Shown: piece by piece, positions 34,171 to 44,947 of the stretch
Numbering within the stretch: position 1 is the stretch's first letter
Layout: the number at the start of each line of letters is the position of its first letter
NCBI GenBank assembly: GCA_033064195.1
Contig: JARBJD010000031.1
Location: 342,389 to 406,388 of the forward strand
Source of the DNA: Blattamonas nauphoetae
Taxonomy: Eukaryota; Preaxostyla; Oxymonadida
Direction of reading: 5' to 3'
Length of the DNA: 64,000 bases
Program-made: the position numbers and the translations under genes
Notes under the pieces: model-generated
Told to the model about the DNA's origin: nothing
Databases searched by the model: none
The model's input: the letters and a program-made list of their open reading frames with translations, nothing else

Positions 34171-35668
34171 AATGGATTGTTCAACCAGACAACCATCCAA
34201 AATCGTGGACGACATGCAGCTGAGAATGCCATGCAAAGGATATCCATTGCAGCAATCGTGGAAATGGAGACCAGCGGGTGGATCGTCGTAGCGGGGAGTG
34301 ACCATCGACTTACATTTTGCTGTCAGCTGTGGAACGAGCATTCGAACGCAAAATTCGCCTGCTACACGAGAGCTCCTCGTTTTCGGAACTGGAGAAGGAT
34401 TTATTGTTGTATTCGCCATCAACAACAATGTTCTTCATTCGCAACTCGATCTCTCGACATCCACAGGTGTCGCGAACTATAAAACCGCTCTGGGCATCCG
34501 AGACGATGTTGAGGAGGATGTATTTGGCTTGTTCGAAAAAGGTGAGCCGATGCGCGTTGATCTGCACGGAATGACAACAACAATCTCGCAGGTTCGCTAT
34601 CCGTCGGAATGGAAAGAGACGAAGCGGGAAGGAGTCTCCACACTCACTGCACGGGACGATCAGACGAAAAGGACGATTGAGTGGCACGAAGAGGAGCCCG
34701 ACTGGGACGACGATGGATGGTCGAATAGCGACACAGCCAGTTTTGTTCGGTCAGTCGCGGATTTGGAGCAGATGACGAAGGAGAGGGAGGACGATCTTGC
34801 TGCCTTTCTGGAGCAGGCACAAGGCGCAGAAGTGGACGACGCGGAACAGTTCGACGAGGAGACCGAGATGCTGTTCAGCCGAACTGCACTCCCCCCTTCC
34901 TCTCCCCTCTCCACCCCCCGTCCGTCTCTCATTCATCCTTCCTAGCTCCACACCTCCTTCACTCTCAACCTGCCCACCGAGGAGCCTGTCGCACTTCATC
35001 CGAAGCGGCATTCTTCGATGCAGTTGTCCGCACGAAATGGGTTCTCACCGCGTCGCAACTCGACCATCCAATCTCCGTCTCGCTCGATTCACCGTGCAGA
35101 CGATGTTGCAACCGTTCGCTCTCCGCAATCACCGTCTCAGACGAAGCGCGTGCTCAGTTCGAAGCTGTTCAATCTGTCAGCGTCGATGTCAACGTGGCGG
35201 AAGAAGGTCCATTCGGATCGCGTCACAGCGATCTCCTTTCTGCCGCACCTCTCTGCCCTCCTCACCTCGTCACTCGATGCCCTCATGATCCTCTCCAACC
35301 CCGCCTCTCTCGACCCCGTGGTTGTGTTTCGTGGGCACAGCAAAGGCGTGAATGACTGCGAAGAGGAGGAGGAACATGGAGTGATTGTGAGTGGAGGGAA
35401 CGATGGGATCGTGTTGGGATGGAATGAACTGACTGGCCAGATCGTGTCAACCCTGCGTGGCCACACATCCGCTGCATCTTCATTTCATCCCTCATCGTCT
35501 CCTCAACGATCCTTCCTCGAACCCACCCGCTCGAAACAACAAACAGTAGCTGATGCGACACCAGCGACGGGATCTCAATCATCTCCGCTATCAGACTACC
35601 GCTTCATGTTCCTCGTCGTTCACAAGCAGTATTGGTTCTCTCCTTTCTGTCCCTGCTCTTCATGGTGA
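34171..35668 (+). pseudogene. WD40-repeat protein fragment in G2
   Basis: Plus-strand pieces in three frames. 34190-34320 has MQRISIAAIVEMETSGWIVV-AGSDHRLTF (one repeat). 34298-34945 has ELLVFGTGEGFIVVFAINNN, then an acidic linker (EEEPDWDDDGWSNSDTASF). 35018-35668 has KKVHSDRVTAISFLPHLSAL, LDPVVVFRGHSKGVND and HGVIVSGGNDGIVLGWNELT-GQIVSTLRGH, which are two canonical blades. WD40 propellers scaffold complexes; the specific protein is not identifiable. Frame breaks occur near 34300 and 34990. Likely captured from a host gene. Confidence 0.65.
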
Positions 35669-37084
35669 GGCCATTGTCCTCCAGTCTGGCCGTGATTGTT
35701 TCGTTCCTCCGCTGGTTGATGACATGTAGATTGTTCGAGATGTCAATCGGAATAGCGCGTCCCGACTTGGAGAACACGAAAGACAACGACGGGAACTGTC
35801 CTGCGCAGATGGTGGGACAGCGACCAGGACTTCGTAAATCTGTACACGGGCGAGATCAAGATGGATGTGAAGAAGATGAGCAGTCTTTGCTGATACGGTC
35901 GGTCGGAGAAGAGGGCAGGTGCGGTAGAGGGAGACGAAGACGGACGGAACCCGATCGAGATGATTGTCGAGAATGAAGGGCGTCATGAACGCCAACCCAT
36001 GCAGTATCTGATTGTGGACGATGCCTGGAGACAGTGCGACAGGCTCGTCATCATCGTTCGATTCGTCTTCCACGACACCTGGCGAGTCAATGTCGGTTCG
36101 TGGGTTGGCGAGAATGGAGATGATCTGGTCGGTGTAGGGACCAGAATGGGGAGACATAAAACAGTGTCTGATGTGGCTGGTGATGGGATCGACGGAGACG
36201 GCAGACGAGGGCGACGGAAATGGGATGAGGAACGGCGAATGTGTCGTGAAGGCGAGCGTGAGACTCGCAATGCATCGCTGGATTTCCTCCTTCTGCGTCA
36301 TCATCGGAAGCGATGCGTGGAACGTGAGGGAGTTTGGGGTGGGCAACTGCGCTGTATCTTGATCGGCACATACAGAGCAGTGCGAGAAGCACGACTACGA
36401 GTCTGTTTCGAGAAGAGCATCGAGACCAGAGTCAACATTCCATTCGAGAGGGCCTTTCTGCGAAGGGCGTCTTCCTCCAGAAAGCACAGTGGGAGAGATA
36501 GAATCGCTGAAGCCATCAGAAAAACTGCGGTAGATTCCGATTCCGAGCTGCTGGAGATTGTGGGCACTCGTGTTGAGGTCGAACGAGGATGCTTTGACGA
36601 GAGGAAGCAGACATCTCACAAACGCGTTGTTTTGGATGCGAACAATTCGAGCGAGACGCGATGGGTGCGACGAGGCTGACGTGAACGATTTGAGTGGATC
36701 GAGGATCGCCTGCGAGATCGGCGAGGCAATTCGGATGAACCTGCTGAAGAACGGATGGTATTGGAAGAGAGACGTCGGCTGATGAGTGCTCAGCTTGTCG
36801 GGTTCAGTGGACTGTCCACGAGCTGGATCCCTCCCAACGAGATCGACTCCGTGCTGATGCGTGTCACGGCTTCGTCGAGTTCCAGAGTGTCGTCGGTGGA
36901 GCTGGCTCACGCGGGAGATGTCGCCCTCTCTTTTCAGCGCGTCGGTGAACTGCTTGTCCACGTCCAACCCGACAGAGCTGTGTAGGGCAGTCTTGAACTT
37001 GATGGGGTTGGAAGCATTAGTCGATGTGTCAGCGACGAGTGTGAATGGGACAGTGCGAGGGATGAAGGGTGGGAGGAGGAACAA
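35660..37084 (-). pseudogene. minus-strand gene fragment in G2, unknown
   Basis: Two long minus frames: 37084-36395 (MFLLPPFIPRTVPFTLVADT, FKTALHSSVGLDVDKQF, then PTSLFQYHPFFSRFIRIASP) and 36346-35660 (MPTPNSLTFHASLPMMTQKE, CIASLTLAFTTHSPFL, ILHGLAFMTPFILDNHLDRV). The second looks like an all-helical protein. A plus frame (35960-36679) is also open and cannot be fully excluded. No family recognised. It converges on the WD40 piece at 35660. Confidence 0.35.
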
Positions 37085-37189
37085 TACTGATGGAAGAGCT
37101 CGAAGAAATTCATATTAACTTACGATGGATTGAAATATCATCTTATTTGTTTTGATCTTTCTGTCTGTTGTGTGGACATGGGACCTCAG

Positions 37190-37490
37190 GGACTCTGAAG
37201 AGAGAAAAGTTGAATAATCAATGAAATACGCACACATTGAGTCAATCAAGTAGTTATCACGGTTTTTTTGGCTCTCCAGTGTTCCACAGTGCCGATCATT
37301 AAGTCATCATGGGCCGGATCATTGGATCCTCACGCACCACTTTCCTCCATGCTTTCTCACTTCAGCAAACAGTGTTTCACGATGAACAGAATAGTTTCGA
37401 AAAGGGTATTTCATAAAAAATGAACAAAGGGGGATATGAACCTTGAACACCAAGTCGTACATTTAGCAATTTTAGTCGTACATGTAGTAA
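37190..37490. repeat. G2 right TIR (inner part)
   Basis: Reverse complement matches the G1 left end from 10338 to about 10640 with scattered substitutions, including the paired ATGTACGACT repeats, GTTCATTTTTTATGAAA, GAGGATCC(A/T)ATGATC(C/T)GGCCCAT and CACTGGAGAGCC. It is interrupted by W five bases before the terminus. Confidence 0.8.
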
Positions 37491-38464
37491 TAGTCCTCCG
37501 ATTAGGCCGGACTTGTTCATCAGGTAGGACAACAATACTTTCTAGTTGCATGATAATTTCTTCATTTCGATATGCGAGTGTTGAGTAAAAATTGGTATTT
37601 CTGAGAAGAAAGACACGATCAATGGGTGCTTTTTCAAATCCGAACCTGAATGGACATGCATCACAGTTCTCGGAGGTCTAAACTCACTTCAGCATTGATG
37701 TTAGTGATGTGTCTCCACGCTATATTCATAATGTGCACCTTGACAGACCAATTTTGAGGTTGAAAATGTTCTTGTTTTCATTCTACGAAGGTCTTCTCCG
37801 ACCCACAAGAATCACGCATCCGACGACCTTTCTGCAGGATAAAGGTCTTTGGATGTTTGTATCTCTCATTCCTCTCAATAAGATGGAATCTGTTCACTTC
37901 CGGAATGGCATGCTCAACAAGATCTCCAATGGCATTCATCCCAACTACTTGGATCTTGGAATGATGGTGTGTTCCTCAAACTGCCTTATGATTGCAATTT
38001 TAAGGTTTCCTCACTTTTTTCACAGTAGATCCGAGATGAGGCAAACAGAATCTCATTCACATTCTCCATTCCAAGCAAAAATGATACAAGTCGTCTGAAT
38101 CCGCTTCAATTGGTTGCGAGAGGCTGAAAACAATCAATTGGCACCCACAAAACTCTCCGTCGTCAACTTCTTCTTCGATGGATCCATTCTCATCCTCGAT
38201 GGGGGGATGAACTGAACATACATCTAAATAGTTCCAAATGTTATTTAATCACTTCACCTCTTTGCTCGATTGGCTATTGTGTGAGAATAGCAAAAATGGA
38301 TGAGGGAAGTGAACAAATACAATGAATGGTCTGATCGTTCTCAAACTCTTTGTTGAAGCCGTAAAGCGATTATCAATCAACTTTACAGTCAAATAAGGAG
38401 GTATCCTTGACATACCTACCCTTTGTCCGACTTGATGAACAAGTCCGGCTTGGTCGGGGAACTA
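37491..38464. mobile_element. W: ~974-bp element inserted 5 bp from the end of G2
   Basis: Inverted ends TAGTCCTCCGATTAGGCCGG and TAGTTCCCCGACCAAGCCGG continue ACTTGTTCATCA; about 47 bp in all with six mismatches. The G end normally reads GTAGTAAAGCCC; here TAA occurs on both sides (37488-37490, 38465-38467), so a 3-bp TAA duplication is likely, as in PIF/Harbinger elements. It carries a gene piece (37709-38130), so it also has captured sequence. Confidence 0.75.
37709..38130 (+). pseudogene. gene fragment in W, unknown, with one intron
   Basis: Open from about 37763 (MFLFSFYEGLLRPTRITHPT, then LWMFVSLIPLNKMESVHFRN, NKISNGIHPNYLDLGMM). A segment GTGTGTTCC...TTTCACAG (about 37969-38027) then reads as an intron, followed by IRDEANRISFTFSIPSKNDT and SRLNPLQLVAR to a stop. 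The splice joins two protein-like frames well. No family recognised. Confidence 0.45.
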
Positions 38465-38496
38465 TAAAGCCCAAATACCGGAAGCCGGAATGACTG

Positions 38497-38941
38497 TTCT
38501 CTCTTCTTTTGGTCTCCTCTCATCTCTCTCGATATCGTCTTCAATTTATTGATGTCTCTGCTTCACAGACATCCAACACAACACAACCCGTTCTGGCCAC
38601 CCACGCTGTCGAATCTTCCTCACTCCTCCCCAACTCCCGTCTTCGTGATTTCTTTCGTTTGTTTGTCTCCACTCTCTCCATCCCTCTCATTGCTCTCTTC
38701 TTCTCTCTGCCATCTGGCCAGACTGGTGTGACTCATGCTCGTTGTGTGCCGACATTGAGGGCGCGCTGAGTGTGGAGTCATGGGCGAGTATGCGCGTTGT
38801 CGTGGGGAGGAATTGAGAGGGGTTATTGGGAGTGATGGATTTGATGTGTGTTGGACCGCCCTTCCAGTAGGTCCATTACGAAACCGGCTGCTCCTCTCAT
38901 GATGAGACGTTCTGTGACGTGGTATGATCAATTATAATAAT
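38497..38941. other. sequence right of E0, host or older repeat
   Basis: Three plus frames are open in the T/C-rich first half, without a supported gene. 38857-38908 is a copy of a 56-bp repeat found inverted at 44617-44672. 38921-38941 begins a 38-bp sequence interrupted by F. Confidence 0.35.
38853..38908 (+). repeat. 56-bp repeat, inverted copy at 44617-44672
   Basis: The two copies are essentially identical (GGACCGCCCTTCCAGTAGG..., ...GCTGCTCCTCTCATGATGAG). Each contains an internal hairpin GGACC/GGTCC and the palindrome TCTCATGATGAGA. The right copy is extended to a larger cruciform, because CAGAAACCGCTGCTCCTCTCAT follows it at 44679. The pair could be the ends of a 5.8-kb element, but I find no TSD. 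Confidence 0.6.
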
Positions 38942-40491
38942 ACAGGTATGGCACAAAGAACTGAGACCGAATTATTCTCCATCAATTTAACGTTATTTTC
39001 GTTTTCCTTCAAATTCACCAGTGAAAGTGGTCCTTCTCCTTATTTTGTAAAAAAACCGAGAAATCACAATATTTTCAAAATGAAGTGCGGGTGATTGCGA
39101 TCTGATCGTCCATTGTCGTATTGAGTAATCCACTATGATTATCGTCCCAACGAACTTCACCTCCATCATGTGTATGTTTCTCTCCTTCCTTTCTGGCGTT
39201 CTGTCTTGTCTTTTCAGCGCGAATGAGTTTGTGGCATTCAGATCTCACAATTGGGCAAAGATGAGTTATTGAACCATGAAAATGGTAAAACATACTAGTT
39301 TAAGTCTTTTAACCGTATTCTTCCATTTTAGTGGTAATTGTGCCTTTTTGTATCCTTTTAGAGGATGATCGCCAAAAACAGGCCAATTTTGTCCTAATTT
39401 GGCTAGATCTGTGACAACAAACAGGACTGGGGGAATTAAATTCCGACTTTTGGACTAGGGATGAAACTCCACCTTGGATGATGGTTATGTCGGAGTTTCG
39501 TGAGAGTTCAGAATGCATCGACAAAATCCTGAAGAAGTGCAATTTACCCAAGTCTTCGTTCCTTTCACTTATAATTCCACTCGTTTCACGTCACTTTCAT
39601 GTCTTCTTCTCCTTTCTCTCTTCCAATTCCTCTTCACACAAAGGCAAAAAGATTCAATCGCAATTTTTGAAATGTGGAATCATAAGAAGGACAAATAATT
39701 TCTTCAACAGCATTTCTCTCCAAAGAGGACGTCCATGCTTGCTTATTTGGAAGATGTTTCTCCTTCGGATCGGTGATTTGAGTAGTTCTGTTTTGTTTCC
39801 AATTAAGATCGGTACAAACAGGTCGCATTGAAGCAAAATAAGAAATATGAAGTCAAATCTTGATTTCCTTCAGTGGACTGATAGGGCTGACGCACAGTAG
39901 GTGGACAGACGCGAGTTTCCAAACATCTTTCAAGTGACTCCAATTCAAGCATCATCCAAGGTGGAGATTCATCCCTAGTCCAAAAGTCGGAATTTAATTC
40001 CCCCAGTCCTGTTTGTTGTCACAGATCTAGCCAAATTAGGACAAAATTGGCCTGTTTTTGGCGATCATCCTCTAAAAGGATACAAAAAGGCACAATTACC
40101 ACTAAAATGGAAGAATACGGTTAAAAGACTTAAACTAGTATGTTTTACCATTTTCATGGTTCAATAACTCATCTTTGCCCAATTGTGAGATCTGAATGCC
40201 ACAAACTCATTCGCGCTGAAAAGACAAGACAGAACGCCAGAAAGGAAGGAGAGAAACATACACATGATGGAGGTGAAGTTCGTTGGGACGATAATCATAG
40301 TGGATTACTCAATACGACAATGGACGATCAGATCGCAATCACCCGCACTTCATTTTGAAAATATTGTGATTTCTCGGTTTTTTTACAAAATAAGGAGAAG
40401 GACCACTTTCACTGGTGAATTTGAAGGAAAACGAAAATAACGTTAAATTGATGGAGAATAATTCGGTCTCAGTTCTTCGTGCCATACCTGT
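38942..40491. mobile_element. F: 1.55-kb foldback element with 542-bp arms
   Basis: Arms 38942-39483 and 39950-40491 are near-perfect inverted copies starting ACAGGTATGGCAC; the loop is 466 bp. The uninterrupted target sequence exists at 59272-59309 (inverted), and joining 38941 to 40492 reproduces it exactly, so F inserted with no duplication or loss. The same peptide frames appear in both arms only because the arms are mirror images. The loop has weak frames (39478-39831) without recognisable content. Long arms and no TSD recall DIRS or other recombinase elements, but no recombinase is encoded. Confidence 0.88.
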
Positions 40492-40508
40492 ATTGTGGGT
40501 AGGCCTGG

Positions 40509-41118
40509 TCAATTTCGTTATCTAAATCATTTTACTAATTTAATCGAGCCAAACCCACTTCGCGAAGGTCAAACAACTCTCACAATCTTTCACTCGAGCC
40601 AATTAGTCCCCAGATTCATCTGATGGGACTCGAAAGAAACGTGCCAAAGACCATCCAAATTCTCAGAGAAGACAGCACTAGCTTCGAAATCACCCCTCCC
40701 CGACAAAGTTGCCCGACCGAATCTGTCCAATTTGTCTTCAACATCAGCGTCACAACCACATCACCTTTGTCGACAGCATTCGAAACAATTTCCATTGAAA
40801 TTCCTAAAGGACGCTCAAAGCTCGAAGATTCAAGAGGAAACGAGAAGAAACAACTCTCGAAGAAAACTTGTTTTCTAGTTTCCGCCGTTTCGACATTCTA
40901 GTGAAGATTGGGACGTTATCGTCCGACAAGGATGGTTCTGTTTGGCCGAATATGCTACAAGTTTTGACCTTCCCCGTCGAAGTTCTACACTTTCCAGGCG
41001 AAATCGTCAAAGTACAAGTGACTTAGTCTGCATCAGACGTCACAACTCCACCCATTCATCTGAAGAGATACATGTGGAGATCCTGGATAAATGGCTCGCT
41101 CAAATACTCGCACTGAAT
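40509..41118 (+). pseudogene. decayed gene end, unknown
   Basis: 40623-40901 (MGLERNVPKTIQILREDSTS, VQFVFNISVTTTSPLSTAFE) shifts frame near 40890 to FRRFDILVKIGTLSSDKDGS followed by VWPNMLQVLTFPVEVLHFPG to a stop at 41026. A last short frame (SEEIHVEILDKWLAQILALN) follows to a stop at about 41117. Beta-strand-rich composition; no family recognised. Confidence 0.4.
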
Positions 41119-41620
41119 TAAACAAATCATTCACGCAACCAGTTCACCTTTTGGCAGATTTGCGTTGATCTTTCTTCCCGTCGCTGGATCAACATTCAAA
41201 ATTGGCTCCATCAGCTCCCGACGCTGTTTCTATTAGTCATCAGAGACTACCTCGACATTAAATACTAACAAGCAATTTCCCATCATGGGAGATATTCGCT
41301 TCACGCCTGTTTATGACCGGACTCATCATGCCCAGCGTTGATGCTGTGTCGTGGCGGATCGCAAGATCTGATGACAACATGATCCTTGCTCAAATATCTG
41401 TACTGAATCATATGAATCATGTGCACCACACTTTCGCCACTTAGCTGTCTTTGGTTGAACATACTATACTATGTTTGGTCAACCTTTTCAAATAGGCTCC
41501 ATCAGTAATCCTCACTGTTTTTTGGATGTCACTGGAGATCATCTCGAATGTCTCCTCACAATTACAGCCTAACAACCTTTTGATTCTTTCCTATGCTCCA
41601 AATCGTAACCGGACTCACAG
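41085..41620. repeat. diverged ~290-bp direct duplication
   Basis: 41085-41350 and 41385-41650 share CTCAAATA...CTGAAT, GGCTCCATCAG, the TG/CT-rich middle and ACCGGACTCA in the same order. The first copy contains TACTAACAAG, which looks like a branch point plus acceptor. Probably a duplicated, now non-coding exon-intron end. Confidence 0.4.
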
Positions 41621-41699
41621 CGCCGTCGTCGACACCTTATCTTGTCAGATCACAAGACATTTGGACGGAACTATTTCATATTCCACCTTTCTATCATCG

Positions 41700-44560
41700 G
41701 CATTAAATTGATATCCGATAATACGGTCTGCCTACGACGATACTGCCTCCCAGGGAATCAGCTCGGGCCATCGTCCTAAATCTCATCCAATGTCGACGAA
41801 AAAGACAGCAATCAACAGATTATATCACAACCTTCATATTGTGGCCATGACATCGGCTCTGTTCCTGCATTACACCCAACACAGCCACATCGTCAAGTTT
41901 GTCACCTCATACACCACTCACCCACCTCCAACGTCTTCACATCGGGGGGACAGTTGCTGATGAAAAGATTCTTCGATTTTGGGCGCTCCTGAGGAGAATA
42001 TTGTCCCGGGAGTAGGTTCATCAGCCTGGAGGTCGATACGCGAGAAATGGACATCTAAAACGCCCATTGTGAATGCCGATTGTGTTCACTTTAAATGAAC
42101 AGTTCCCAGTACCTCATCGCCGATGAGACGGCATCGGAGTCCACGTCCTTTGCCCAAACTTTATAAAGCGAGAGACCGTTCACAAACGATCTGTTCTTGG
42201 CAGTTATTCAGAAAGAGAAGGGGGAGGAGGCAAAAAACGACATCATTTCCTCTTTCTGAAGAATGTACCACACGCTTCTCCGAACCAAAAGCGAATCAAC
42301 TTTCGCATCGTCGGGAGTCGAATCGAATCGCTCAATAGATCTCCATGTCTGGCGGAAGTTTGGAGTGAACATACACACAGCGTAAATACATCAAAGAATG
42401 CAATCCACATGATAAACGACTTCTCAACAGAATGCTGTACTTCTTAACTCCTTCGCATTCTGTTCTTGTTCGATTCATTTGACTTTAACTCGAACAATCA
42501 ATCACATATGTTGCTCGTTCATGAACCGTTTGTACACATCGTCATCAGCAGGAAGGGGAGGAACTATCTCTCTCAATAAAGATCTCTATGATAGTTCGCA
42601 GTCAACAACGCCCATTGGACTTTCGGAAATTTGGTTAAAGACAAAGTGCATGATCATCGTGGAACACATGCCTTTCTTCTGTGTCAAAACCATCGTGCAG
42701 GAGGCGCCTTACTGAATGCCAGAACTCTAAAGCTCACTTTGTTCACTCGCTCGCGGAGGCAGACCCATCGAGCGTGGAGTTGAATGGAAATTTCACCACA
42801 CCTCTAGTCGTCTACTCACCTGACATCCGTACTCTCAAACGGCATTTCAGCCTTGCTCAGTCATGACCGACCAATCGGAGCAAGGGAAGGATAGAGCTAT
42901 CCAGGAACTGAACTGTCACAAAGGCCACGCTTAGCTCATTGCCTTGTGTCCCATCATGTCGGATACTCAGCTCCGCCTGGTATCTCTCGCTCTCCAGACC
43001 TGGCGGACACAACGAAACATCGTCAGCTTCTTTCAAACACGTGAAATCCGAACATGGATAAATTTCCATCGGAACACATCTCACCACACACCATCGGGTT
43101 CAGCTGCTCGCGATAAAGCGTCCATGACATAGAGCGCGATCATAAACCCATCATCACCACTGCTGATAATCCTCAAACAGGTGATCAAAGCTGCACGACA
43201 GAACCACACCCCGCTTTCTAATGGCCAATCAGTTCAAGATCGAACGTATTGACACCACCAGAAGTGAAGGACAGAACTCATACACCTCCATACACAGCTG
43301 TCCTTCCTTCGAACCGTTCAAGGTTCGATCATCTGCATTCCTAAACAGAACCTGGAGAGAGAACAGAATTGGAAGGTAGCATCAACTAGAATCGCATCTT
43401 CGTAAGAGAACGAGACTCAGAACGCACAGCGTCATTTTAGGTGGGACAGGACCGAATGTGTTGAGCATCTCACACACCACCAATCGAGGGGATGAATCTG
43501 CCCATCCAGATCGACACCACTGAGCGAACATCTCTGAATCTGACCTTTCTTCGCTCCTGCTCGACAAGAAGCTCGTTCACAGTCTCCGAAGCCAGCAATG
43601 GAATGAAACCGATAACTCATTCAACATCGACTGAAGCAGATGACTTGTCGATCCTGTTGAAATTCATCTCGCATTCGGCTGAGACGCACGATGCTTCGAC
43701 ACACACCCCTCGTTCAAACACCACTCACTCCTCACCAATGAGGAGCTCCTGCCACATAATATTGTTCTCTGGACGTGTTTCACGTCGCCCACAGCCACCT
43801 TATGACACAACTGGAATCTCTCTCAATAAGAGATCGATATGAAGGCGACTCTTCACCAGATCCAACCTCACAGTCGAGTGATCTTTCACTCCGCATATCA
43901 CCATTCAGAGGTTGTGTGTTTTCTCTCATCTGTGGCTGGAACACTCAATTCGTATTGCTCACGCGATTCTTTTGTATCAATGTCCATTCGCGCCACAACT
44001 AATTCCTGAAGCCAGGTCGTATCTGTCTTCATCTAATCTGGAATTTGGCGTGATTCGCGCATTCGGAATTCATTAGATGATATCTTTCCTCACTGAAGCC
44101 AATTATAAATCCTGGCATCGCATTTGACTGCAACACCTCTCACGTTCAAGTGGGACACCTTGACTCGTCACATGAGAGCTCTTCTTGATTGAGTCCATCA
44201 AGAAGTCGAGATTGAAAACTTCCATCTAGACAATCAACCTACGCCTCATATCCCACAGCACTGCTTCTACCACTTCCAAAAATGAACCTGCGCGAGGAGA
44301 GAGGAGTTCGTTCGTCCTTTGATAGCAGGTTCAGAACAGTGAGGATGGGGGGATGAACATTTCAGGAAGAATGGAGGCACTCACTTCATACCATCTCTCG
44401 CATCAATCGTGAGAAAGCAGTTGGGGCCTGCTCCACGAAGGGCATGAAGGTGGCATGTCTCCGATCGAAGATGAGGACGTCAACGACATCGGGAGCGGAA
44501 GAGGAGTAACACTGGTGACAGCAGCATTCGCTGGTCACGGCCTGCCTTCATCATCACTGT
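41700..44560. other. decayed sequence without a supported gene
   Basis: Only short frames occur (longest about 116 codons at 43492-43842, Ser/Thr-rich). The style is like decayed exons, with no motif that I can name. It contains hairpin A (43266-43306) and, right after it, a small hairpin TCGAACC-GTTCAA-GGTTCGA. Confidence 0.35.
43266..43306. repeat. hairpin A with CATACAC-repeat loop
   Basis: Perfect 9-bp stem GAAGGACAG/CTGTCCTTC. The 23-nt loop contains CTCATACACC-TCCATACACA. The loop is shared with hairpins B, C and D; the stem is not. Confidence 0.8.
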
Positions 44561-44851
44561 CAATTGAGACTTCAGGCTTGTTTTCTTCTTCTTTCACTCT
44601 CTTTTGATCCTTTCAAGTCTCATCATGAGAGGAGCAGCCGGTTTCGTAATGGACCTACTGGAAGGGCGGTCCTTTTACAGAAACCGCTGCTCCTCTCATC
44701 TCCTCATCTGTCACACAACGGGTTTTTCTTCTCCAATGGGAATTGGAGTTTCTTTTTCCCCTGTTTTGCTCCTCTCCCGGCTTATTAGCTAGAACCAAGT
44801 ACTCACTGGGAGGTGGTACTTGGGATTGCGTAGCGGTGGCTCCGGAACGAG

Positions 44852-44889
44852 AAGACAGATTCATACACCATCATACACTCATCTGTCTT
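44852..44889. repeat. hairpin B with CATACAC-repeat loop
   Basis: Perfect 9-bp stem AAGACAGAT/ATCTGTCTT; the 20-nt loop is exactly two ten-mers, TCATACACCA-TCATACACTC. It lies 15 nt upstream of hairpin C. Confidence 0.85.
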
Positions 44890-44904
44890 TTTTCCTTTGA
44901 ATTG

Positions 44905-44947
44905 TTTCTCGTTTCTCTCATACACCTTCATACACTGAAACGAGAAA
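44905..44947. repeat. hairpin C with CATACAC-repeat loop
   Basis: Perfect 11-bp stem TTTCTCGTTTC/GAAACGAGAAA; 21-nt loop TCTCATACACC-TTCATACACT. Flank on the right AGATTTCATTG resembles the flank of hairpin D. Confidence 0.85.

Larger units (their letters stand above)
30245..38472. mobile_element. G2: second long-TIR Pack-type element (with nested Y2 and W)
   Basis: Same ends as G1 (GGGCTTTACTACATGTACGA); 8-bp TSD AAATACCG at 30237-30244 and 38473-38480. The right TIR (about 37190-37490 plus 38468-38472) matches the G1 left TIR over about 300 bp. Own length without Y2 and W is 4.08 kb, almost equal to that of G1, but the cargo is different: a WD40 protein and minus-strand exons. Y2 is inserted 221 bp from the left end and W 5 bp from the right end. 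Confidence 0.85.
10247..38496. mobile_element. E0: ~400-bp MITE holding the whole nested cluster
   Basis: Removing G1, the outer hAT, H and G2, each with one copy of its TSD, leaves five segments: 10247-10325, 20099-20128, 27318-27481, 30136-30244 and 38481-38496, 398 bp in total. The joined sequence starts with CAGTCATTCCGGCTTCCGGT and ends with its inverted copy; 27 of the outer 31 bases match. TT flanks both sides (10245-10246, 38497-38498), a possible 2-bp duplication. It has no coding capacity, so it is a non-autonomous element. E0 must be the oldest insertion here because it is interrupted by all the others. Confidence 0.75.

Noticed and set aside
10247-38496. Large Polinton/Maverick-like element
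   Set aside because: No DNA polymerase B, integrase, ATPase or capsid genes; all content is explained by nested smaller elements.
39075-40358. Identical 72-codon frames at 39075-39293 and 40140-40358
   Set aside because: Mirror copies in the arms of foldback F.
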